A DNA stretch of 7,562 nucleotides from Nitrososphaerota archaeon (lineage in GTDB: Archaea; Thermoproteota; Nitrososphaeria; Nitrososphaerales; UBA183). A model generated the notes under the pieces. That model searched no databases and was not told where the DNA came from. It worked only from the letters and a program-made list of their open reading frames with translations. Positions 1-5,326 of this stretch are shown here, piece by piece. Every line of letters starts with the position of its first letter. The first letter of the stretch is position 1. The translations under genes and the position numbers were made by a program. The DNA is taken from the NCBI GenBank assembly GCA_029784825.1, contig JAFMAU010000082.1:1-7562 (forward strand). The letters are read 5' to 3'.

Positions 1-1308
1 GACCTGTACACGGCGTACACGTTCATCGCGATCCCATCGTCCGTGTTCGCGAAGGGCGCGATCTTCTTCTACGCCGTCCCCTACGTCTCACTGACCTTCG
101 GGTTCGCCATAATCTTCATGCCGATGCTCTGGCGGGTCGCCCACGAGAAGGGGTACATCACCGGGGCAGACTTTGCAAAGGGGACCTTCAACAGCAGGAC
201 ATTGGCCATGCTCATCGCGGTGGTCGGCATAGTCGCAGAGCTTCCGTACATCGCCCTCCAGATCGTCGGAATGCAGGCGATCCTGACGGTGATGCTTCAG
301 GGAGTGGGCGACGTCACCACGGTGTCGGAAATCTCCCTTGTAATCGCCTTCATAGTCCTGGCGGCCTTCACCTACACCAGCGGCCTGAGGGGCGCGACGC
401 TGACCGCGATCCTCAAGGACGTACTGATCTTCACGAGCATCGTCGCGGTCATCCTGGTAGTTGCCTTCGGGTCGGGTCTGGGGGCAGGGTTCACGGCCAA
501 GCCCGCCTACTCCACCCTGGCCAGCACCCTCCAGAACGGTTACTGGAGCCTCTTCCTCGTGAGCGCCCTCGCCCTGTACCTCTACCCGCACGCCATCAAC
601 GGCGTCCTCAGCGGCCAGGACGCTGAGAAGGTGAGGAAGAGCACCGCGCTCCTGCCCTTCTACGGGGTCGGGCTCGCCCTGCTCGCGATGTTCGGCGTCA
701 TGATCTATGCTAACAGCGCTGCCTCGAACCTGGTAAAGTCCCTGGGAGGGAGCGGGGTCCTCGTGGTGCCTTCGCTGATACAGAGCGTCCTCCCCAGCTG
801 GGCAACCGGCATCGCCTTCCTTGGCATCTTCATCGGCGGCCTCGTCCCCGCCGCGATCATGGCCATATCCCAGGCGAACCTCCTCACCAGGAACATCATC
901 AAGGAGTTCAGGCCGAACATGAGCCCGAAGACAGAAACCAACATCGCGAAGTGGGCCTCGGTCGCCTTCAAGTTCCTGGCACTTGCGTTCGTGTTCGTGG
1001 TCAACTCGACCTACGCGGTCCAGCTGCAGCTCTTCGGCGGGATCCTGATCGTCCAGACCATGCCGGCGATGTTCGGCGGACTCCTGACGAAGCGCCTCAA
1101 CAAGAACGGCCTCATAGTCGGCCTCGTTGTGAGCGAGGTAATCGGGGTGTACTTGATGGAAGCCGCGAACAACTTCACGACATGGTCAACGACCTTCTAT
1201 GCCACCCCAGGCCTGGGCGCGTTCTTCATCGGCGCCACCACCCTCGCCATCAACCTGGTCATCGTGCTCGTATGGAGCGCGGTCTCCAGACCGAAGCCGT
1301 CGATGTAA
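1..1308 (+). CDS. Sodium:solute symporter (SSS/SSF family), 5' truncated by window edge
   Basis: This integral membrane protein probably uses a sodium (or proton) gradient to import a small organic solute. The frame is open from base 1, so the N-terminal part lies outside the window; about 435 residues are visible, against roughly 480-560 for full family members. The visible part is almost entirely hydrophobic, with about 10-11 membrane segments. Counting from the GTG codon at 43, they fall near residues 5-30, 53-85, 95-115, 122-145, 164-188, 198-222, 243-278, 311-350, 355-374 and 391-415. The stretch reading KGYITGADFAKG followed by a small-residue helix ending LPYIALQIVGM is typical of SSS permeases, most like the monocarboxylate (MctP-type) branch. 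The family call is firm; the substrate is a guess. The gene ends in TAA, 40 nt before the next gene, which seems to have its own promoter. Confidence 0.9.
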   Translation, partial: DLYTAYTFIAIPSSVFAKGAIFFYAVPYVSLTFGFAIIFMPMLWRVAHEKGYITGADFAKGTFNSRTLAMLIAVVGIVAELPYIALQIVGMQAILTVMLQGVGDVTTVSEISLVIAFIVLAAFTYTSGLRGATLTAILKDVLIFTSIVAVILVVAFGSGLGAGFTAKPAYSTLASTLQNGYWSLFLVSALALYLYPHAINGVLSGQDAEKVRKSTALLPFYGVGLALLAMFGVMIYANSAASNLVKSLGGSGVLVVPSLIQSVLPSWATGIAFLGIFIGGLVPAAIMAISQANLLTRNIIKEFRPNMSPKTETNIAKWASVAFKFLALAFVFVVNSTYAVQLQLFGGILIVQTMPAMFGGLLTKRLNKNGLIVGLVVSEVIGVYLMEAANNFTTWSTTFYATPGLGAFFIGATTLAINLVIVLVWSAVSRPKPSM

Positions 1309-1317
1309 TGCGCAGGA

Positions 1318-1326
1318 CTAAGTACT
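1318..1326 (+). promoter_or_regulatory. Weak TATA-like element for the MDR oxidoreductase gene
   Basis: The only AT-leaning stretch between the symporter stop and the next ATG reads CTAAGTACT. Its centre is about 27 nt before the ATG at 1349, the same spacing seen at clearer promoters in this window, and would give a leaderless transcript. The match to an archaeal TATA box is poor, so the call rests mainly on spacing. Confidence 0.4.
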
Positions 1327-1336
1327 CCCCGTCTCG

Positions 1337-1348
1337 CGTGGGCCCACG
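1337..1348. repeat. Perfect 12-bp palindrome directly before the MDR start codon
   Basis: CGTGGGCCCACG is a perfect inverted repeat without a spacer and abuts the ATG at 1349. It lies where transcription would start if the TATA-like element at 1318-1326 is used, so a dimeric regulator bound here could block initiation. Short palindromes arise by chance in GC-rich DNA, so the operator role is only inferred. Confidence 0.4.
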
Positions 1349-2371
1349 ATGAAGGCGGTACGCTATCACTCCACCGGGGGCTCGGAGGTGCTGGCCTACG
1401 AGGACGCCCCCGACCCGGTCCCCGGTCCAGGGGAGGTAGTCCTCCGGGTGGCAGCCTGCGCAGTGAACAGGATCGACGTCTGGGCCAGGAGCGGGAGGTA
1501 CAAGACATCCCTCCCCCACATCCTGGGGACCGACTTCGCAGGCGAGGTGGTCGGTGCTGGCCCCGGCGTCGAAGGGGTCGACCCGGGGACGCGAGCGGTG
1601 TGTTACCCTGTCGTCTCCGACGGCACCTGCCTCTACTGCAGGCGAGGAAAGCCGAACCTGTGCCTTGCGAGGGGCTTCGTCGGCATCGCCATGGACGGGG
1701 GGTACGCCGAGCTCGTGAAGATCCCGGCAGCCAATCTCCTGCCCATCGGGCCGCTGGACCTGAAGGTCGCGGCCGCGATGCCCGTCGACTTCGGGACTTC
1801 CTGGAGCGGCTTGGTCTCGAAGGCGAATGTGGGCCCCGACGACGTCGTCCTGGTGTGGGGCGCAGCTGGCGGCCTGGGGCACGCCGCGGTCCAGATCGCC
1901 AAGATGCTCGGCGCCGAGGTGATAGCGGCAGTCGGAGACGCTGCCAAGTCAGAGTTCGTGAAATCTCTGGGGGCCGACCACATCGTCAACTATGGCTCCG
2001 CAGACATCGTCCAGGCTGTGAAGTCGCTCACGGGAGGCATAGGCGCCTCGGTGGTGTTCGAACACGTGGGGGGCGAGACCTGGGGGAGGAGCATCGAGTG
2101 CCTCGCGAGGGGCGGGAGGATGGTGACTCTGGGGCTGACGTCCGGCCCGAAGTCAGAAGTCGACGTGCGCCGGGTCTACTCCGACGAGCTCGCGATCATG
2201 GGGACCTACGGCCAGTCGAAGACGGACGTCGCCAGGATCCTCGAGCTTGCGGCCGAGGGGAAGCTGGTCCCTTCAATCCACACCGAGCTCCCGCTGTCTG
2301 CCGCCAGAGACGCGCACGAAATCGTCGAGTCGCGGAAGGTCAGGGGGAAGGTACTCCTGCTGCCGCCCTGA
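1349..2371 (+). CDS. MDR-family NAD(P)H-dependent oxidoreductase, quinone-reductase-like, without catalytic zinc
   Basis: This is a 340-residue medium-chain dehydrogenase/reductase, full length for the family. It has an N-terminal GroES-like domain (about 1-130) and a Rossmann domain with the nucleotide loop GAAGGLG at 171-177. Where classical alcohol dehydrogenases carry the catalytic-zinc Cys and His, this protein has Asn40 (in CAVNRID) and Thr61 (in GTDFAGE). It should therefore act as a zinc-independent hydride transfer enzyme on an enone, quinone or enoyl-CoA type substrate. The structural zinc lobe is kept in altered form: Asp91, Cys94, Cys97 and Cys105 occupy the usual four-Cys positions. 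An acidic first ligand is known in the Sulfolobus alcohol dehydrogenase (Glu), so Asp91 may still bind zinc. The start is the ATG that gives the canonical MKAV N terminus. The physiological substrate cannot be told from sequence, and the neighbours give no clear pathway. Confidence 0.9.
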   Translation: MKAVRYHSTGGSEVLAYEDAPDPVPGPGEVVLRVAACAVNRIDVWARSGRYKTSLPHILGTDFAGEVVGAGPGVEGVDPGTRAVCYPVVSDGTCLYCRRGKPNLCLARGFVGIAMDGGYAELVKIPAANLLPIGPLDLKVAAAMPVDFGTSWSGLVSKANVGPDDVVLVWGAAGGLGHAAVQIAKMLGAEVIAAVGDAAKSEFVKSLGADHIVNYGSADIVQAVKSLTGGIGASVVFEHVGGETWGRSIECLARGGRMVTLGLTSGPKSEVDVRRVYSDELAIMGTYGQSKTDVARILELAAEGKLVPSIHTELPLSAARDAHEIVESRKVRGKVLLLPP

Positions 2372-2389
2372 GCCGCCGCTTCCGCTCGG

Positions 2390-2396
2390 TTTATAG
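2390..2396 (+). promoter_or_regulatory. TATA box of the HEAT-repeat gene (leaderless)
   Basis: TTTATAG stands out as an AT island in very GC-rich DNA between the MDR stop and the next ATG. Its centre is about 28 nt upstream of the ATG at 2421, which places transcription start at or next to the start codon. No Shine-Dalgarno motif precedes the ATG, in line with a leaderless mRNA. Confidence 0.75.
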
Positions 2397-2406
2397 CCGG
2401 TCGGCT
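2395..2406. repeat. Inverted repeat overlapping the HEAT-gene TATA box
   Basis: AGCCG-GT-CGGCT is a perfect 5-bp inverted repeat with a 2-nt spacer that begins inside the downstream edge of the TATA box. A near copy of the right arm (CCGGCTCGG) follows at once. The position would suit a repressor competing with TBP/TFB. The repeat is short and may be chance. Confidence 0.35.
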
Positions 2407-2420
2407 CCGGCTCGGGATCG

Positions 2421-2930
2421 ATGTACACCAGCACCATCGTTGACGACGAGAAGAAGGCGATGAAGGTGATGAGAGGGATGGAGGAGGCATGGGAAAAGAA
2501 GGACGAGTCGTATTTCATCCACGTCCTGGAGACGGAGCCGAGCTTGGTGCTCCGCGTCCACGCCGTCTGCATCCTGGCAGAAGTCGGAGGGGATAAGGCG
2601 GTCCCCGCCCTGGCCGACGTGCTCCTCCACGACCCGGACCCCCTCGTCAGGCATGAGGCCGCGTTTTCGCTCGGGCAGATCGGGCTGTCTGAAGGCAACA
2701 AGGCGCTGGCGGCCGCGGTCCTCGCGGACAGGGACCCCATAGTCAGGCACGAGTCTGCGGCTGCACTGGGCTCCGTAGGGAGCCCCGACTCCGAGGAGGT
2801 CCTCACCAGGGCGCTGGCAGACACCGACGAGATGGTGAGGAACTCTGCGAAGGCATCGCTTTTCAACATCAGGTTCCTCAAGCAGTACTCGGCAGGCTCG
2901 ACCGCGAGAGATCGGGCGCCCCGGCCCTAG
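2421..2930 (+). CDS. HEAT-repeat protein resembling one half of deoxyhypusine hydroxylase
   Basis: This 169-residue soluble protein is built of HEAT/PBS-lyase type helical repeats, at about residues 38-68, 69-100, 101-132 and 133-155. Two consecutive repeats carry His-Glu pairs in the context VRHEAAFSLGQIG (His78-Glu79) and VRHESAAALGSVG (His110-Glu111), 32 residues apart. In eukaryotic deoxyhypusine hydroxylase, which hydroxylates deoxyhypusine on eIF5A with a di-iron centre, each half has the same ordered pair: RHE followed by LGQ, then VRHE followed by ALGAI, with very similar spacing. That enzyme is about 300 residues with four HE pairs; this protein has two. It could be a homodimeric half-enzyme, or a HEAT scaffold that merely shares the motif. 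The repeat before has His47 but no Glu, and the one after has Asn141-Ser142, so only two repeats keep metal-type residues. The gene has its own promoter; no initiation-factor or deoxyhypusine-synthase gene is visible beside it. Confidence 0.85.
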   Translation: MYTSTIVDDEKKAMKVMRGMEEAWEKKDESYFIHVLETEPSLVLRVHAVCILAEVGGDKAVPALADVLLHDPDPLVRHEAAFSLGQIGLSEGNKALAAAVLADRDPIVRHESAAALGSVGSPDSEEVLTRALADTDEMVRNSAKASLFNIRFLKQYSAGSTARDRAPRP

Positions 2931-2939
2931 CCGCCGAAC

Positions 2940-2948
2940 CCTTAAGAG
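2940..2948 (+). promoter_or_regulatory. TATA-like element of the SDR gene (leaderless)
   Basis: CCTTAAGAG is the only AT-rich patch in the 41-nt gap before the SDR gene. Its centre is about 28 nt before the TTG at 2972, matching the spacing of the better TATA box at 2390. It supports choosing this TTG as the start and a leaderless transcript. Confidence 0.55.
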
Positions 2949-2954
2949 CGGTTT

Positions 2955-2965
2955 CCGAGCCTCGG
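2955..2965. repeat. Short inverted repeat between the SDR TATA element and start codon
   Basis: CCGAG-C-CTCGG is a perfect 5-bp inverted repeat with a single central base, lying between the TATA-like element and the TTG start. It is a third case in this window of a small palindrome in the core promoter region. A regulatory role is possible but unproven. Confidence 0.3.
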
Positions 2966-2971
2966 CCCCGT

Positions 2972-3721
2972 TTGAGGCTTCAGGGCAAGCGCGCCCTAGT
3001 GACGGGCTCTTCCCAGGGGATAGGCGCCGAGATAGCCCGGCTCTTCTCCAAGGAAGGGGCGACTGTAGTGCTCAACCATCGCTCAGGAAGGCAGCACCCG
3101 GAGCCGGTCGCTGCCGCCATCAGGAGGGCCGGAGGGAAGGCGACCGTCGTCCACGCCGACGTCTCCGACCCTTCCAGCGTCGAGGAGATGTTCCGCCAGG
3201 CCGAGAGGGAGCTCGGGGGCCTCGACATCCTTGTCAACGCGGCGGGGCTCGCCGACAGGAGCCTCTGGAACCTGAGCCTGGAAGACACCACCCTCGAGAT
3301 GTGGCGGCGGGTCTTCGCAGTCGACGCCTTCGGGACCTTCCTCTGCTGCCAGGGTGCTGCCAGGCTGATGAAGCGCGGGTCTTCGATAGTCAACATAGCC
3401 TCCATCCCCGCGCTGGTCGGAGACACCGAGGGGCTGGTCTATGCCTCTGCCAAGGGAGCCGTCGTCTCCATGACGAGGATGCTGGCGAAGATGCTCGCCC
3501 CGAAGATCAGGGTGAACTGCATGGCGTTCGGCTCGATCGGCACGACCTGGGTCGAATGGCTGGGCAAGGAGCAGGCGGAGTCCTATCGCTCCGCAATCCC
3601 CCTGGGGAGGTTCGGGAAGCCCTCCGAGGCAGCCGACCTCGCCCTGTTCCTCGCGGGCGACGAGTCCTCCTTCATCACCGGTCAGATTATCGCGCTCGAC
3701 GGCGGAGAAGCGATCCGCTAG
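2972..3721 (+). CDS. Short-chain dehydrogenase/reductase (SDR), FabG-like
   Basis: This 249-residue protein is a classical SDR oxidoreductase that reduces a carbonyl or oxidises a hydroxyl with NAD(P)H. It shows the nucleotide motif TGSSQGIG (11-18), the NAAG motif (89-92), and the catalytic Ser144, Tyr157 and Lys161 (YASAK). Arg37 after the second strand suggests NADPH preference. Two positions are unusual. The Asn of the classical catalytic tetrad, in the VN(L/V)xG segment, is Asp118 (VDAFG). The usual PG after the sixth strand is FG (186-187). It looks most like 3-oxoacyl-ACP reductases, but that subfamily is broad and the substrate is unknown. The TTG start gives the expected N terminus, with the glycine motif beginning at residue 11, and sits at leaderless distance from a TATA-like element. 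Its TAG stop overlaps the stop of the convergent operon. Confidence 0.92.
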   Translation: MRLQGKRALVTGSSQGIGAEIARLFSKEGATVVLNHRSGRQHPEPVAAAIRRAGGKATVVHADVSDPSSVEEMFRQAERELGGLDILVNAAGLADRSLWNLSLEDTTLEMWRRVFAVDAFGTFLCCQGAARLMKRGSSIVNIASIPALVGDTEGLVYASAKGAVVSMTRMLAKMLAPKIRVNCMAFGSIGTTWVEWLGKEQAESYRSAIPLGRFGKPSEAADLALFLAGDESSFITGQIIALDGGEAIR

Positions 3722-3933
3722 CCTTCTGTGGCCTTGTAGAGGCCGCCCGCCTTCTCAAGCTTTCCGAGGGCGTCGTCGACCGCGTCCTCTGCGCTCACGA
3801 CCCCCTTCTCCATCGCCTTCTTCCACAAGTCGACGTAGGCCTCCAGCCCCTCCCTCACCTGGGGGTCCCTTTCCCCTTTCGTCCTCTCCAGCTCTTCCAG
3901 GTAGTCCCGGACGTTCCTCAGCCCTTTGCTCAC
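3718..3933 (-). CDS. Small hypothetical helical protein, last gene of the minus-strand operon
   Basis: This 71-residue charged protein is not recognised. It appears entirely helical, with a Lys/Glu-rich N-terminal helix (about 1-18), a central helix containing YVDLWKKAMEKG (about 33-44), and a C-terminal helix (about 48-63). It has no signal peptide, membrane segment or cysteine. The start is GTG; its first bases overlap the stop of the upstream decarboxylase-family gene in the 4-nt sequence GTGA, and a GGAGG motif lies 10 nt upstream, so translational coupling is likely. Its TAG stop overlaps the TAG of the opposing SDR gene. It may be a small partner of the enzyme encoded just upstream, but this is only neighbourhood inference. 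Confidence 0.75.
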   Translation of the reverse strand: MSKGLRNVRDYLEELERTKGERDPQVREGLEAYVDLWKKAMEKGVVSAEDAVDDALGKLEKAGGLYKATEG

Positions 3934-4874
3934 AGGATCGTCGCCTCCCCCCCGACCCCCGAGGGGTAGGCCCTGTACCCCAGCTTCTCGATCGCCCTGA
4001 GGACCTTCCCCTGGTCGCCCTCGGACGTGTTCACGAACACCGAGGGGCCGGTCTGCATCGAGTAGTAGGCCCTGACCCCTTCGTTCCGAAGCTCCCTGAC
4101 CCTTCGGATGATCCTTATCGAGTCCTCGGTCATTATTATGAGACCGCTGTCCCCGGTCATAGTCAGGCTGTGCAGCTCCAGTGTGTCCCTCTCGGCCAGC
4201 CTCCCGACCTCGTCAAGGTCGTTCCCCAATATGGCCTTCTGCATCGCGTCGCACCTCTTTTGGGCGGACTGGACCCTCGCGTCGAAGAAGGGGGAGCTAA
4301 GCACCTCCCTGTGCGCGTCTTCCGTCCTGACCCGGGACGGCAGGGGCACTATGACCATGCGCAGGTCGAGGTCCCTGGAGTCAGCGAACCGCTCCGCGTA
4401 TGTCCCCTCGTCGTCCTTCCCTGCGTAGAGCCTCGAAAACCCTCCCACCAGGGACCTTGACGCCGACGCTGCGAAGAGCCTGGCCGTCCTCGACAGCCGG
4501 GGGAGGTCAGGCTTCTCCCCCACCAGCAGCCTGTGGGTGAGCAGGGTGAGGGCGGCCCCGGCCGAGGATGAGTACCCTATCCCCTTGGCCTTGCCGGAGG
4601 GCAGGTTCTTGCTGTCTATGCGGAAATCGGTGACCTTCCTGGCCGGGTCGAGCCTGGCGACCACCGCCTGCAGCCTGGAGTTCGCCGAGTCGTTAGGCTT
4701 GCCCTCGATGAAGACTCCGCCCTTCCTCGAGTCCGTGATAGTCGCCTCCGTCTTCATCGAGGTGGTGTTGACCGAAATGCTGTCGTGGTAAGGCAGGCGG
4801 AGCCTCCAGTCCCTGAGCCCGTGGTACTTCACGAGTGCCTGCATCGTATAAGCGACAGCCTTGTATTCCGCCAT
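3930..4874 (-). CDS. Diphosphomevalonate-decarboxylase-family protein (GHMP fold) lacking the catalytic Asp; possible mevalonate-type 3-kinase
   Basis: This 314-residue protein matches the mevalonate 5-diphosphate decarboxylase family of isoprenoid-lipid synthesis, near the usual length of about 320-330. Family features are the N-terminal LVKYHGLRD segment (Lys16 matches yeast Lys18), the ATP-binding GYSSSAGAA loop (100-108), SASRSLVGGF (137-146; Arg140 matches the catalytic Arg158 of yeast), a SSPFF segment (193-197), and the C-terminal YSMQTGPSV (271-279). In true decarboxylases that last motif is F/MDAGPN, and its Asp (yeast Asp302) is essential for 3-hydroxyl phosphorylation and decarboxylation; here it is Gln274. 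Other substrate-pocket changes are Trp20 to His18, Lys22 to Leu20 and Asn306 to Ser278 (yeast numbers first). The mevalonate 3-kinase of Thermoplasma also lacks this Asp, so a kinase acting on mevalonate or its phosphate is a reasonable alternative to a decarboxylase. A GAGGT motif lies 8 nt before the ATG, and the DUF371 stop is 1 nt upstream. Confidence 0.85.
   Translation of the reverse strand: MAEYKAVAYTMQALVKYHGLRDWRLRLPYHDSISVNTTSMKTEATITDSRKGGVFIEGKPNDSANSRLQAVVARLDPARKVTDFRIDSKNLPSGKAKGIGYSSSAGAALTLLTHRLLVGEKPDLPRLSRTARLFAASASRSLVGGFSRLYAGKDDEGTYAERFADSRDLDLRMVIVPLPSRVRTEDAHREVLSSPFFDARVQSAQKRCDAMQKAILGNDLDEVGRLAERDTLELHSLTMTGDSGLIIMTEDSIRIIRRVRELRNEGVRAYYSMQTGPSVFVNTSEGDQGKVLRAIEKLGYRAYPSGVGGEATIL
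3944..3948 (-). promoter_or_regulatory. Shine-Dalgarno motif for the 71-residue protein
   Basis: GGAGG read on the minus strand, 10 nt before the GTG start at 3933, lies inside the 3' end of the decarboxylase-family gene. It supports the GTG as the true start. Confidence 0.65.
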
Positions 4875-4875
4875 C

Positions 4876-5325
4876 CTATCTGACCTCTATCTCCATCCTG
4901 CCCGTGGTCCTGGGGTCCTTAAGCAGAAAGACCATGCTCCTCGGGATGCTCCGAGCGGCCGCGTCCGCCCCCAGAGCCAGGGTCCTGTCGCTCGCGAAGT
5001 CGCTCCTCCTGACCACCAAGTCATGAGGGTGCGACAGCTCGAGCCGGGGGTCCCCCCGGGCCCTGACCGTGAAGGACTCGTTCCCCACGACCAGTTTTAT
5101 CGTCACCACGGACCCGGCCCTCCTGAGCATGTCCTTCACCCTTCCATCGAGCCCCGAGCACCCCTTCGACGCCCCCACACCCACTATGCAGTCCCCGCTC
5201 TCCGTGAGGTACTCTTCAGTTGTCAGCTCGATGGTCGTCGGGTGGGTCGACCTAACCATCGCGTGACCCCTGAACGTGACTATGTCCCGCGCCACCGCCT
5301 GTGCAGTCTCCTCTCGTGCTTCCAT
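4876..5325 (-). CDS. DUF371 family archaeal protein
   Basis: This 149-residue soluble protein of unknown function belongs to the DUF371 family of archaea. Recognisable conserved blocks are GH (20-21) and STHPTT (26-31), TEEYLTESGDCIVGVGASKG (36-55), GDPRLEL (91-97), and RRSDFASDRTLALGADAAA (106-124). The strings of conserved His, Asp, Cys46 and Arg suggest a ligand-binding or catalytic pocket, but no reaction is known to me for the family. There are no membrane segments. It is the second gene of the minus operon: its ATG is one base after the stop of the zinc-ribbon gene, with a GAGGT motif 9 nt upstream, and it is followed one base later by the decarboxylase-family gene. This tight packing suggests coordinated, roughly equal synthesis of the three proteins, and makes a link to isoprenoid precursor metabolism worth testing. 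Confidence 0.85.
   Translation of the reverse strand: MEAREETAQAVARDIVTFRGHAMVRSTHPTTIELTTEEYLTESGDCIVGVGASKGCSGLDGRVKDMLRRAGSVVTIKLVVGNESFTVRARGDPRLELSHPHDLVVRRSDFASDRTLALGADAAARSIPRSMVFLLKDPRTTGRMEIEVR
4883..4887 (-). promoter_or_regulatory. Shine-Dalgarno motif for the decarboxylase-family gene
   Basis: GAGGT on the minus strand, 8 nt before the ATG at 4874, is embedded in the last codons of the DUF371 gene. It fixes this ATG as the start and indicates leadered, Shine-Dalgarno-dependent initiation inside the operon. Confidence 0.75.
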
Positions 5326-5326
5326 G

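Noticed and set aside
1259..1882. A 207-codon open frame on the minus strand across the symporter end and MDR gene
   Set aside because: It lies antisense to two well-supported genes and its translation has no recognisable domain.
2273..2881. A 202-codon open frame on the minus strand across the HEAT gene
   Set aside because: Its Ser-rich translation is typical of an antisense shadow, and it overlaps the well-supported HEAT gene and its promoter.
2931..2971. A rho-independent-like terminator after the HEAT gene
   Set aside because: The short inverted repeat at 2955-2965 is not followed by a T tract and sits downstream of a TATA-like element, so a promoter reading fits better.
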